Shown piece by piece: positions 21,891-31,949 of a stretch of 64,000 nucleotides of DNA (the stretch's first letter is position 1; every line of letters begins with the position of its first letter). Source of the stretch: Gracilariopsis chorda (Eukaryota > Rhodophyta > Florideophyceae > Gracilariales > Gracilariaceae). The position numbers and the translations under genes are program-made. The stretch lies in NCBI GenBank assembly GCA_003194525.1, contig NBIV01000162.1:62001-126000 (forward strand), read 5' to 3'. Under the pieces are notes generated by a model. That model was not told the origin of the DNA. It made no database searches and saw only the letters and a program-made list of their open reading frames with translations.

Positions 21891-24133
21891 TGAATGGCCA
21901 GATGATCACATCTGTGCCAGTGCCTGTGCCCATGCCAGTCATGCACCCCGGTCAGTATCCGTACAATCATGCCGCTGCTACCTACATGGCTCCCCATGGC
22001 TACGCTGCCCCTGGTGTGCCTGTGCCCCGTCCGTACATGGGTGCCCCTCGTGGAGTGCCGCACGGCTATATGTTGGACTATACGCAGCATGTGTCGTTCG
22101 ATCAGGCGGCGGCAGCCATGCCGCCATCCCACCCCCTGCCGGTGAGCCAGCCATCGGATCAGGCAAGCGCCGCAGTGATGGCCGGCACTTCCATGCCAGC
22201 CAATGCAGCCACCAACAGCAGTCAGGTGCCCAACGGCTTCCATCCAGCGCCGACCACGCCAAACGGGACAGGTGGCGCCTCTAACGGCCAGGCCGAAGGG
22301 AACAAAAGCACTGATATTGTTCGAGAGCCGTCTGCACCGCAGATCCCCCTCGATCAGGCTGGCATCGTCGCCTCTTCAGTGGCTCAACAGCCCTACTCGG
22401 CGGGTATGCATATCCCTGCTTTACAGGAGATGGCAGCCGTTTCGATGCGCGATCCGGATCTGCGAGGGGCGCCGCGATCTGGTATGGAAGCACCCTACGC
22501 GCCAGTTATTGTGGACGCACCGCAGCAAGGGTACAGTCGCGGTCGAGGTTCGTACTCTGGTGGGGGACGTGACCGGTCGCACCCCAAGAGCTTCCACGAT
22601 GGTGGATCGCGACAAGGGATGAGATCGGTGGGTGGCGGTGGCGAAGGAGGGCGATCGGGGTCTCATAGAAAGAGCAGAAAAGGGAATCGCAACAGCACGC
22701 GCCATGGTCATGGACATGATCGTCATGCTGAAGGCGGGCGAAATCGAGATGGACGTGGAGAAGGTTCAGGGAGCGATTCTGGTAACCGTGAGGATCGTCG
22801 TAATTTTAAGGAGGACAAGACGCGACAGGAACCGAACTTGGCGTCGATGAACTTTCCGCCATTGCCGGGGAGCGAGAGTACGCCACGCGCGCAGAACGGA
22901 GCCAGCAAGAAAGGCGGCGCAGCTGTTCGAGAAGCGCTGAGCAGTGAGGCGGCAGCGCTGGTTAAGACAAGTTCTAGTGGGACTGGTCAGAGCGTGGCTC
23001 CGAAGGCGACAGAGGGCGCTTCCGTGTCGCCGGGCTCACCCGTGTCGAGTGATGTAGCTTGTGTGGTGGCAGAGGGTAGGAGAGAGGTGGTGGACGGAAC
23101 GCAGCCAAAGAGGGCGTCATGCAGCGACGCAGAAGTTGAGAGGTCAATGAGCGCGTCAACAAGCGCTGTGGTGGATGTAGCAGTGGACGCTGCCGATGAG
23201 AGTGGTGAAGGTGAGGGTTCAAGTGAAAAGAAGGCGACGGAGCAAAGGCGTCAGTCGCAGAGCACGTGGTGTTTGTCTTACGCTGCGATCCTGCGCTCCA
23301 AAAAGCCGTCTGGTCGAGGAGTGAGCTTGTCTGTGCGGGCAAACTCTGACGGCGCGGTGGGTGGTGTGGACAGCGCTGAGACGGCGGGTGCGACTGGGGG
23401 AGGTGGGTGTTCAAATGGGCCAGTGAAGGAGAAGGGCGGGAAGAAGAAGAAGAAGAACGGCGGGCAGCGGAACGGGAGCGGGAAAGAGGCAAGCGCAGGG
23501 GAGAAACAGGCGAGCGCAAGTGGATGGGCGGGGCCGCTGGATCGAGCAAACAGCAAGTGCAGTAGTGGATCTGGGAACGGTTATGGTGAGGACGTGAACA
23601 TTGTGGGTGCGGGGCGCGAGGTTGAGGCGAAGGCCAAGTCGAATGCGGACAACACACGGGCGCATTCTGTGTGGGCAAACAAGCCGAAATCTCTGTTTGA
23701 GGCGGGACCTGTGGGCCGACCTGTGACGCCGCAGCAACAAGTGGTGAAGGCGCAGAAGGTTACGTCGCCGGTTTCTTCGCATGAAGAAGAGAAGGACCAC
23801 GCAAGTGAAGGTGGAAAGACGGCGGCGGCGGCGAATGGTGGCGGTGAGAAAGGCGTGCAAGGCGATGGAGGTGTGGAAGGCAAAGTGGAAAGTGGGGTGG
23901 TTGAAAATGGGAGTTTAGTGAAGAAGATGTCGAGCAGCAGCGAGGCGGATCGGGAACGGGAAGTGCATGAGGGGAAAAGTGATGGGAATGGTTTGAAGGA
24001 GAAGAGCGTTGTGGGAGAGCAAGGTGGGCACGCAGGGGCGAAGGGGGCGTGGGCGGCTGGAGGTCCTCGCAGCTGGCCCAAAGCTCGAAGCAGTGTGAAA
24101 GGTGCGAAGAACAGTGCGTGGAGCGAGTCGTAG
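21887..24133 (+). CDS. LARP4-type protein, C-terminal low-complexity part
   Basis: A 748-codon ORF overlapping the La/RRM ORF by ATGA. Its frame is also open upstream of this ATG (ADAPNYVRP), as expected if translation enters from the previous frame. It starts with a Pro/Met/Val/Tyr-rich segment, then an Arg/Gly-rich stretch near residues 215-300 (GRGSYSGGGRDRSH, RSGSHRKSRKGNR). Next comes ASMNFPPLPGSEST near residue 330; the FPPLP motif is typical of LARP C-termini. The rest is Ser/Ala/Glu/Gly-rich with two short Trp motifs (SVWANKPKS and KGAWAAGG). This composition is that of a disordered RNA-binding tail. It is unlikely to be an independent gene; a one-base assembly error or small intron near 21850-21890 would join it to the La domain. 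The 3' end is followed by a T-run at 24163-24181. Confidence 0.8.
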   Translation: MMNGQMITSVPVPVPMPVMHPGQYPYNHAAATYMAPHGYAAPGVPVPRPYMGAPRGVPHGYMLDYTQHVSFDQAAAAMPPSHPLPVSQPSDQASAAVMAGTSMPANAATNSSQVPNGFHPAPTTPNGTGGASNGQAEGNKSTDIVREPSAPQIPLDQAGIVASSVAQQPYSAGMHIPALQEMAAVSMRDPDLRGAPRSGMEAPYAPVIVDAPQQGYSRGRGSYSGGGRDRSHPKSFHDGGSRQGMRSVGGGGEGGRSGSHRKSRKGNRNSTRHGHGHDRHAEGGRNRDGRGEGSGSDSGNREDRRNFKEDKTRQEPNLASMNFPPLPGSESTPRAQNGASKKGGAAVREALSSEAAALVKTSSSGTGQSVAPKATEGASVSPGSPVSSDVACVVAEGRREVVDGTQPKRASCSDAEVERSMSASTSAVVDVAVDAADESGEGEGSSEKKATEQRRQSQSTWCLSYAAILRSKKPSGRGVSLSVRANSDGAVGGVDSAETAGATGGGGCSNGPVKEKGGKKKKKNGGQRNGSGKEASAGEKQASASGWAGPLDRANSKCSSGSGNGYGEDVNIVGAGREVEAKAKSNADNTRAHSVWANKPKSLFEAGPVGRPVTPQQQVVKAQKVTSPVSSHEEEKDHASEGGKTAAAANGGGEKGVQGDGGVEGKVESGVVENGSLVKKMSSSSEADREREVHEGKSDGNGLKEKSVVGEQGGHAGAKGAWAAGGPRSWPKARSSVKGAKNSAWSES

Positions 24134-25228
24134 TGGGAAGAGGGATGGGGGGGATGGGGACGAGTTTTTTTTTTTTTTTTTGTTTTTGTTTGGGACATGT
24201 GGACGGTAGGAGGTGAAGGTGTTTTTTTCTACATTTTTTGTGGAGGCGCTTTGGTGGTGGGGGGTGCTGAAGTTGGTGCAAGTTGGACGGGGTTTGGTTT
24301 GGGATGTTTGCAAGCGGCGGTGGGGAGTATGGAGCAATTGTGCGTTTGTGAATGAGATGGAGGGGGAGGGGTGGGCGATGTGGAGCTTGCGCAGGTGACT
24401 TTGAGGATAGCTGCTGAGAAGAATATTTGTAACTGAGTAACTTGGGGGGGGGTGTTGTTGTTGTTGTTGTTGTTGTTATTGATGATGATGATGATGATGC
24501 GGGTGCACGCTTTGGCGTTGAATTTGTGTTGTGTAAACGATTTTGGCTGAAGCGGTTGCCATTTGCGTGAGGAACAGCGGTCGACGTGCTTGGAGCGCGC
24601 TGTGCGCTGCAAGCTGTTTCCGGCAGCGAAGCGTTTGTGCGCGTGCGAGCGCCGCGGAGGCGGATGCTCGTTGGCGCATTTCTACGCGCGCGTGTTGACG
24701 TGTTCCGCGCGTTATTTTGGACTGTGCTCACTTTTCGCGCTGCCGCGCTTGCCACCCGCCGCTGCATAACTACGTGCTGACAAGCGCGCCGTGCCCACGC
24801 GCGCCGTCTCCGCCGCCGCCAAACACTCATATGCCTGCCGCCCATACTGAGCGAGTAGCGCCCCCTTCTGTTTGTGCCCCATTTCTCCTTTGTGTCGCCC
24901 GCTTGCCATCTCGGTACAACTAACGTCTTTAGCGTGCAGCGTTACGCTTCCATGTGCTTTCCTCTTCCGCGCTGTGCGGTTTATAACCAACCAAACAAAG
25001 AAGAAAAAAAAAAAAGAATAGTGTACTAGTAGCTTGTTGTTGTGTGTATAGTAGATATATATATATATATATATATTAAGCATTCGGTTGCGTGCTCATC
25101 CCACCAGCTGATACTATTGCGCAGTGGTAGCGCCGGCCTAGTGCCGCTTGTAGTACGTAGTACGAGTAGCGACACACACAAAGACAGAGAGAGAGATAGA
25201 GAGAGAGAACAAGTCAACACAAAGCCGT
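24134..25228. other. 3' intergenic region between convergent LARP and CCCH genes
   Basis: Holds a T-run at 24163-24181, a GTT/GAT microsatellite near 24456-24500, a GC-rich patch at 24590-24830 with no recognised product, and an AT dinucleotide repeat at 25054-25076. A (GA)n tract lies near 25180-25207. The genes on both sides end here, so this is shared 3' flank. Confidence 0.5.
25054..25076. repeat. (AT)n microsatellite
   Basis: About eleven AT dinucleotides in a row, between the convergent LARP and CCCH genes. Confidence 0.9.
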
Positions 25229-26353
25229 TCATGCCGTTAGATGTCCTAGAGAAGACGGACATGCCCACAACGTCGATACCACGTCATGCCTCTGTGCCTG
25301 TGCTGCTGCTGCCTTGCTCCAACCATCACTCCTCGCCGCCGCCGCCGCCGTCGTCGTGGTCGTCGTCGTCACGCCCACCTTCTTCGTCGAGCGCTCCATG
25401 TTGCTGTTGCTGTCGTTTGCATTCTTCACAACGTTTTCATCATTCGTGTTTGCACCCGCCGCATGATTGCTGTCATTATTGCTGTGGCTCCTCACCACAA
25501 TGTGTACCAGTTTTTCCAACGCGCTCATAGCGTCGTTTTGGTTTTCCGGCGTCACCAAAAACGGGTTGTCGCCCTCCTGCGAGTGGCAGCTCCAGTTGGT
25601 GTTGGAGAAAATCGCCCGAATCAGCCGTTGAACTTCCTGACTTCCGCCGTCCGAGCCCGACGCGCCGTAGCGCTCATCGGCGCGACAGCGCTCACGCACC
25701 TCCTCTGCCACCTTTCGAACGCCGCTCATCATGTCTCGCAGGCTGGACGTCTTGAGCGTGCACGCCCACTTCTTCTCGCCGGCCGCCTTGAGAGATCGCT
25801 TCACCTGCTCCACGCGCGCCGTCACGAACCTCACCTTCTGCTCCTCGCGACCGCGCGGGTCGAAGCCCTGCAGCTTCCACCCGGAGTGCTTCTTGGCGTG
25901 CCCAAAGCGGCGAAGCAGCTTCTCACACAGCGCGCGGCCCTGCGCCTCGGGCATTTTGAGCACCAGCTGCAGCAGTTCCTTGTCGCTCATTTGGTGCATG
26001 TGCGCGAGCGACATCTGAACGTGCGTGGAAACCTCGTGGCGGAAGGTGCAGTAGCGGCGCGGACAGTCGCCGCGCAGGTAGTCGCGACACGTCTCCTTGC
26101 CGAAGCGGTCCGGGTGGTAGCGACGTTCAAAGTCGTTGTGTGAGAACGGACAACGATCGGCCTTGCGACAGCCGGCCGCGTCGTCGATGAAGCGACACAT
26201 GTGCGGTTTGTACAGCGACACATTGAGGCGGCGGCGATCGGTGTTTGTGCTATGATAGAAGAAGCAGTCCGGCGCAGTGCCTGCGGCGAGACACTGCTCA
26301 CGCGTGCGACATGGGTACACCTTGAACAAGCGGGGAAAGTCGTGCGTGGTAGG

Positions 26354-26398
<45 letters not shown>

Positions 26399-26758
26399 GG
26401 TGGTGGTGGTGTTATTGTTGGTGTTATTGGTTGTTGTGTTGGTGGGGGCGGCGATGGCGGCGATACCGTCCTTGCGGGGAGGGGCGAAAAGGCCGGCTCG
26501 GAAGGGGGCGGGCGTCGGGATGAAGTCGAGGTGACGGGGCGTCTGCCACAGGTCGTCGATGCGGACTCGATCAATGCCGTCGAGCAGCTCGTCCACTTCG
26601 TCGGGGCCGTCGGAGTGGGGGGCGGAGGGGCTTGACACGGAGGAGGAGGTGATTGCGGGGGGGGGGTCCATGAGGGGGGGGACGGAGATTGGGGGAACGC
26701 GACGGGGGATGGGGGGGGAGGCGGGCCAGACGGACGGGTGGCGTTGGTTGGCGGACAT
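25229..26758 (-). CDS. Tandem CCCH zinc-finger protein (plant TZF/Unkempt-like)
   Basis: A 509-residue ORF from the ATG at 26758 (MSANQRHPSVW). The frame is open for 148 more codons upstream, but only as Pro/Thr/Ser-rich low complexity, so this ATG is preferred. Residues about 145-245 hold three CCCH fingers. The first, preceded by FPRLFKVYPC, is C-x5-C-x8-C-x3-H ending DCFFYH and is followed by DRRR. The second is C-x8-C-x5-C-x3-H (CRFIDDAAGC...CPFSH). The third is C-x7-C-x4-C-x3-H (CRDYLRGDC...CTFRH). This arrangement, with FERRYHPDRFGKETC between fingers two and three, matches plant arginine-rich TZF and animal Unkempt proteins, which bind RNA and regulate translation or decay. Before the fingers lies a Thr/Asn homopolymer tract encoded by a triplet repeat at about 26357-26440. 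The C-terminal half is helical and basic, ending in Asn/Thr/Ala repeats. Confidence 0.88.
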
Positions 26759-28062
26759 GATGTATGTAGGGAGGGGGGGGGTGGTGTTGGAGGTTGGAGG
26801 GGGTGGGATAAGCAGTGGGAGGGGGGAGGGGGTGGGATAAGCAGTGGGAGGGGGGAGGGGGTGGGATAAGTAGTGGGAGAGACGGGGAACGTTATAAGAG
26901 GTTGGGGGGGGGGGGAGGGGGAGGGGGTGAAGGTGGGAACGTGTTGGTGGTGGTTTGTGGTGGATGGTTGTGGCGGTTGTGGCGGTTGTGGCGGTGGCGG
27001 TGGTGGAGGCGGAGGTGGAGGAGCGATAGTGTCGGGTGGAGGAGCGGAGGTGGAAGGGGGGATGTTGTTGAACGGGCGGGAGCGCAGCGGTGGTGAAACG
27101 GGCAGCAGCGGGCGGCAGCGGACGGCTTCTCGGGAGGGAAGTTGCGCACGCGCGTTGGCTGCGCGCGACGGTTACGCGCGCGCGCGCACGGCACGCGCGC
27201 ACAATTCAGCGCCTGCCGCTGGCGCCGCCACTGGCGCGCGACGCGTCACGACGGGCGCCGCGCGCGGCCGCCGCGATGTGGCGCGCGCAGCCCCGCACAC
27301 GTGGCGCGCTGGCCACGTGGCGCGCGTCGGTTGGCGCGCGCGCGCCGCCACGCGCCGCCACGCGCCGCCTCGCGCGACGGCGCGCGCTTTGTCTCCCGGA
27401 GCCGGTCTCCCGGAGCCGGTTGCGCGCGCGCGTCGTGCCCGTTTGGGCGCACCTTTGGCTCAAGCCGCCCGCCGTCATAAGTGGCATACATAACTTGAAC
27501 GCCAATGCACGTTTACACAAGTGAACGCATCTCCGCCAAGCCGTCACCCTTTTTGATTCCCCTTCCGCGCAACCGCCCGAACGGCTAGCTAGGCCTAACA
27601 CCCCCCCCCCCGCCTAACCTTCTTCCAAACCAAACCAAACCAAACCAAACCACCCGTGTGCAGCCCAACAGCTAACGGCCACGTCTACAGCTGCTGCGCT
27701 CTGTCCCATGCTTTTGCTCTTGCCCCCTATCCCTTCTCAATGCCTTGTTACTTGCTGCTGTCAGTCACACCCAATCCGCACACAACGCACGCACACCCCC
27801 CACCTTTTAGCCATTTATACAATCCTCCGTCTTTACCATCAACGAATCATCATCTACCCGTGCAAGTAACTTCCTACTGTAACGGTGCCCCAACATCGTG
27901 TTCTCCGCCACGTCCTCGCCTCCACGTCCTCGCTTCTTGCATACAACGGCACCCTGTCTGCCCGAAGCGTACACACTCATATACCACGGCGCGCCCCCCC
28001 CCCCCCCCCGTGCATCCGCATCATCTGTGCCTTGTCAGCAAACGCCCGCCTCATATCATTCA
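26759..28062. other. CCCH promoter region, extremely GC-rich tract and intergenic DNA
   Basis: On the minus strand a TATA-like TTATAA lies at 26892-26897, about 135 bp before the CCCH ATG. From about 27130 to 27440 the sequence is dominated by GCGCGC runs and CACGTGGC boxes (CACGTGG at 27298-27304 and 27314-27320). From 27600 to 28060 the plus strand is C-rich, with C-runs at 27601-27612 and about 27990-28008. Long frames on both strands here are compositional. I support no gene. Confidence 0.5.
26797..26880. repeat. Minisatellite, three copies of about 30 bp
   Basis: The unit, 'gtgggataagcagtgggag' followed by a G-rich spacer, is repeated three times with near identity. It lies just upstream of the CCCH start codon, in the likely leader on the minus strand. 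Confidence 0.75.
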
Positions 28063-29215
28063 TCATCCCAACTGCGCCGTCTCCGCTACCGCCACCTTCA
28101 CTGCCAGTTCAAAGTCCGCCGCAAACAACCCTGCCACCAGTGCACACACCAAAAGTATGCCCGCCGCAATCCACAACACCCCCCCATCCACTCGCCTCCG
28201 CTCATACACCCCGAACTGTTGCATCGCCTCTCGTCCAGGCGCCGATACCCTTGTGCTCCACTTCACCGCGCTTTCAACCTTCAAATGCACAAAGTCCTCC
28301 TCAGAGTACACCTCCGACGAAAGCGACACTGTACTCAGAATCAAAACTATCATTCAACTCACACCCGTCCACTCCGAACATGCCATCTATACCTTCAATA
28401 TTGCACACCTCATCGTTGCAGCTGTATATACGCAACACTCTATCAATAACCCACAAACTCACTTCGCTCTTATTGTGCTCAATCTTGCTCATGTTCAACT
28501 CCGTCGTCCCATCATCCACGTTTGAAACCTCTAGCACAACCGATACACTCAGCGTATGTAACCACTCATGCGTGAACACAATCACCTGCAACCGCCGTTC
28601 GAACAACGTGTTCACGAACACGCCTAGAAAGCTTGCCCCACTGTGTGCAAATGCGCTCGACCTTGCTGCAGAAGCTACTGCACACAAACTTATATCGCGA
28701 TGCCAAATCTCGCTTCAACTATTCACAAGCGCAACACAATCGCTCCTCGCTTTGAAATACTTGTTATCTCCGTCGTATAGTTTGATAGCTGGTCGCCGAA
28801 CTTCCAATTGCTGAGCGCTTACAATTTCACATCTCGTCGTTTGGCTCAAAGTCAGCAACACGTCCATCACAAACACGCTGCTCACCAGAAACGCGCCCAA
28901 AACTTTCAATCGCACGTTTCTTCGGTAGTCCGCACGCTTGCACTCTGAACCACGGAACAATGTTTTTATCAAGCAATCAGAAATGAAACAACCGCGAACC
29001 ATAGACGACAGAGCTGCAGAGTGAGTGCACAGTCCACCAAACAAAAACATAACATTCACGATTAGCGCGCTTAGAGCAATGATACATACAGTTGCGCCTA
29101 TGGAGTCCAGTTCACTTGCAAACGAAAGACGGCTGTAATCCAGAAAAGACCTTCGTAGGGGTCCACTTCCCGCCTGCATGAACTGGGTAAGTTCTATATT
29201 AAGATCAGCGGCCAT
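28063..29215 (-). pseudogene. Three-span membrane protein, decayed paralog of the 30594-31949 gene
   Basis: From ATG 29215 (MAADLNIELTQF) the frame encodes a span near IGATVCIIALSALIVNVMFLF, a second span VLGAFLVSSVFVMDVLLTLSQT, then a long region. An in-frame TGA at 28715-28717 interrupts it. The same frame then continues with plausible sequence, and a frameshift near 28301-28353 leads to a third span (VLWIAAGILLVCALVAGLF) and the stop at 28063. Span spacing and the LLxxSQT end of span two match the intact gene at 30594, which is transcribed away from this one. I read it as a duplicated gene that has decayed. Neither break looks like a GT-AG intron. Confidence 0.6.
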
Positions 29216-30593
29216 CACGCAGATTGTGGAACAGGGCGCAACAACTTTCACCGCACAGCACAACAGGAGCTCATGCACACTTGCAGAAGCGGTTCGAGTT
29301 CAAGGACTGATGTGCCGATATAGTAGACCCGCTCCGACCACACGCCCAAAGGCACGAGGTTAGCAATTGCTAGCATTTTAACTCAAGATATGAGAGAACC
29401 TTGGGCTCGGGGTGTGGGAAAGTGACCACAATTAAACGTAGCTCAGCCCTTCGGGCTTAGTCGATCCCCCTCTCTAACCCTTATCAAAGAATTCTTATTG
29501 GACACGCCCTTGCTTCGCCAACAAGTGGCGTACCTCCACGAACAAAGTTTCAAATGCTACAACACGGATATGATTATTATTCTTGTAACTGTCTGAACCC
29601 CTGTCAAACACCGGGTACAGCAGTACAAGAGCCAGCTTGCCTGGTATGCCTTCTCTCGCTTCTGTCATAAATGCAGGATACAGGTGTTGTGCCTAAGACT
29701 ACCCAGGGCATAGGGATATAGGGAGAAGTAAAGGCGGGCTACTCTTTCGCCTCCCCTTTCACCAGGGAGCTCCCCGGGAAACAAAGCACAAACCGTTTTT
29801 CCAGACCTATAGATAGTTCGAAAGACAGGCCGAAGGTTTCGAAGGTTCGTTGGAAACTGGATCCTTGTTATTGTCAACCAGAGCCCGGAGCTACTTGAGG
29901 AGATTCACAACCCTCACGCTCCTGGACAACACATGGTTTGGTTATCTTACAAAACGGTGCATGATACGCCACATGCCAGAGATTTTACAGTTCAATCACT
30001 TGCTTATATCACCATGATGGTCAGCCTTCATCCTTTGTGGCGAAATCGTGCAAGCGCCAATGCTACAGTATCACCTGATAAATCTGATGGGAGCATGTAC
30101 TGTATCTCTTGCCAGCATGTATCTCCAATCGTCTGCCTTCTTCTTCCCCAACTCCTGTCCGTAAAAACCTCAACCTTGTTGGTAAACCTCTCTTCCCTGT
30201 TGGAATGCTGCTGTGTTCAAAACCAGATACCGGGGTTAGTTTTTTCCATGAGCGTTGTCGTTCGTGCAACGGCCACCGTAGTTAAATACAGGACAGTAAT
30301 CGTCATTGCACCAACGACAACGCTCCCATACTGTTCTTCGCAATCTACTAAACATCTAATCGGTGAGTTTCGAACGGCATGTGTTAATACGTCAACCACT
30401 GCTTTCTTGTGTCCCTGGGACAACTGTAGAACGACAACGGAGAACATCTACTTGCTCCGCAAAAAGAAGTGACTGGGCTTGCTTCTGGACAAGACATTCT
30501 GTCTCTGCTCCCTCGTCGCCAGTTACTTTGGACATCGTTTCTTGGAAACTTCTGTTGCTTATAGCATAGGTTGAAGGCGACTCAGTGCGAATA
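29216..30593. other. Intergenic region between divergent membrane-protein genes
   Basis: Should contain both promoters. Frames at 29933-30472 (+) and 30217-30447 (-) overlap and have no recognised domain. The minus one holds a hydrophobic segment (SVVVGAMTITVLYLTTVAV) that could be a third, worse-preserved family member, but this is weak. Confidence 0.4.
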
Positions 30594-31949
30594 ATGAACC
30601 AGAGCAATTCGCTTCAGTTTGGGCGACTGACCCAGAGAATCACTCCACTCAACCCCCATACGTTCTTCCCATCGTTTGATTATGTTGGCAAGCCGTATGC
30701 TGACATTGTTGATGCAATTGTCATCATTCTCATGCAGTTTATCATTGCAGCCATACTGTCCAAAATGATGTCTCTCTTGTCGGGGGGGCCTAGCAAGTCT
30801 CTCTCCGTTATTTCATACTTCAATCGACTAGTAGGATTGAGTCTCAGCGCTTTCAATGGACAGCGAGAGTATCAGGTGCCCCGCGTAAGGTTCTTTTCCA
30901 ACCCATTACCACGACTCACGGCCATGGCGTTCTTTGTATTATACGTTACTATCGAAGCTCTGTTAATCTTCAGCCAAACATCCGCTCCTAGAGTTCGGAG
31001 CATTCCAGATCTGAAGATTCGCTCTCTTGGACTCATGGATTTGAACCTGAGCATTCCCAGCAGTTTTCCCGTTTTCACATGCACCCCACTGGTGTCAACC
31101 GAAAGCTCTTCTACAAATGTGCGTCTCGCACTCTGCGTTCGGCACCAGACAGTATCCTACTTCAATGTATCGTACACACCAGTGTACGCAGCTCAACCTC
31201 GAGACAACAGCTTCATAGGTTCGGCTGACGTCCAGTTCGACTGGTCCAACCCGTCGGAATTTCGAATCATTGACAGGCACTCCACTGGGCAACAGCTGTA
31301 CATATCTTTCAGCATCCAGCTATCTGATTCTTCTTTGTCAAAGATCTCCCGCGCAAACTTGACGAAGCTTGGTTTTCAAATATCTGCCACTCAAAAATCC
31401 AAACTACAAGAACTGTTTCAACTTTCTTGTCGTTGCAAGCTATCTACCCTGTCTACAGCTTCGACCGTCAAGTTCTCCTTCTCCAATATTACTCTTTCAC
31501 ACCCAACTGAGTTGTCGCGGTTCCATAAACTTGCTTCGCTGTCATTCAATTCAATAATCCAACTATCAAACCGGACACATCGCTCATCAGATTTCATTCC
31601 CGATGGTAATCCAGATATTACTACAAGCGAAGTTCAACGTTTAGTTCTGGAAGCTGCAATTGAACGCGTGAAGCGTCTTAGTGGTATCAATACTTGGATT
31701 TTAACGTCTGGTCTTCTATTGCTGAATCTCATTTTGAACTGTGTCGTGGGAAGCCACGACGAGCGGGTGAACGCAGTCAAGACTGTTGCAGATCTACCAC
31801 CAGACCTCGATCTCCATAACACAGCGAACGTTCTATTAGTTATCACTGAGGTAGAAGCACATGTGAGCTCACCTTTCAGTGAGGAAATAGGAGCTCTTGG
31901 ACTACCCAAGACATCGCTTAGGCTTAGAAGAAGAAATAGGATTGGATAA
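30594..31949 (+). CDS. Three-span membrane protein with a large extracytoplasmic domain, function unknown
   Basis: A 451-residue intact single-exon ORF from ATG 30594; a GTG at 30585 is less likely. Predicted spans are residues about 38-60 (ADIVDAIVIILMQFIIAAIL), 108-126 (TAMAFFVLYVTIEALLIF) and 366-385 (NTWILTSGLLLLNLILNCVV). Residues about 130-360 form a polar, Ser-rich domain with several N-glycosylation sequons (NVS, NLT, NIT, NRT) and a few cysteines, consistent with a lumenal or extracellular domain. The last 66 residues are charged and end in an Arg-rich tail (LRLRRRNRIG). I recognise no named family. A diverged, decayed copy lies head to head at 28063-29215, so this belongs to a local gene family. 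Confidence 0.75.
   Translation: MNQSNSLQFGRLTQRITPLNPHTFFPSFDYVGKPYADIVDAIVIILMQFIIAAILSKMMSLLSGGPSKSLSVISYFNRLVGLSLSAFNGQREYQVPRVRFFSNPLPRLTAMAFFVLYVTIEALLIFSQTSAPRVRSIPDLKIRSLGLMDLNLSIPSSFPVFTCTPLVSTESSSTNVRLALCVRHQTVSYFNVSYTPVYAAQPRDNSFIGSADVQFDWSNPSEFRIIDRHSTGQQLYISFSIQLSDSSLSKISRANLTKLGFQISATQKSKLQELFQLSCRCKLSTLSTASTVKFSFSNITLSHPTELSRFHKLASLSFNSIIQLSNRTHRSSDFIPDGNPDITTSEVQRLVLEAAIERVKRLSGINTWILTSGLLLLNLILNCVVGSHDERVNAVKTVADLPPDLDLHNTANVLLVITEVEAHVSSPFSEEIGALGLPKTSLRLRRRNRIG

Noticed and set aside
22974-24845. Long minus-strand ORFs opposite the LARP gene
   Set aside because: They are Ser/Pro/His low-complexity shadows of the Gly/Ser/Lys-rich LARP tail and its G-rich 3' flank.
26815-27524. 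Plus-strand Gly/Trp/Arg-rich ORFs over the CCCH promoter
   Set aside because: Products of G-rich minisatellite and GCGC tracts; no conserved motif.
28688-28720. Intron explaining the TGA in the left membrane-protein gene
   Set aside because: The only GT...AG pair gives a 49-nt intron that shifts the frame into stops, so a true in-frame stop is more likely.
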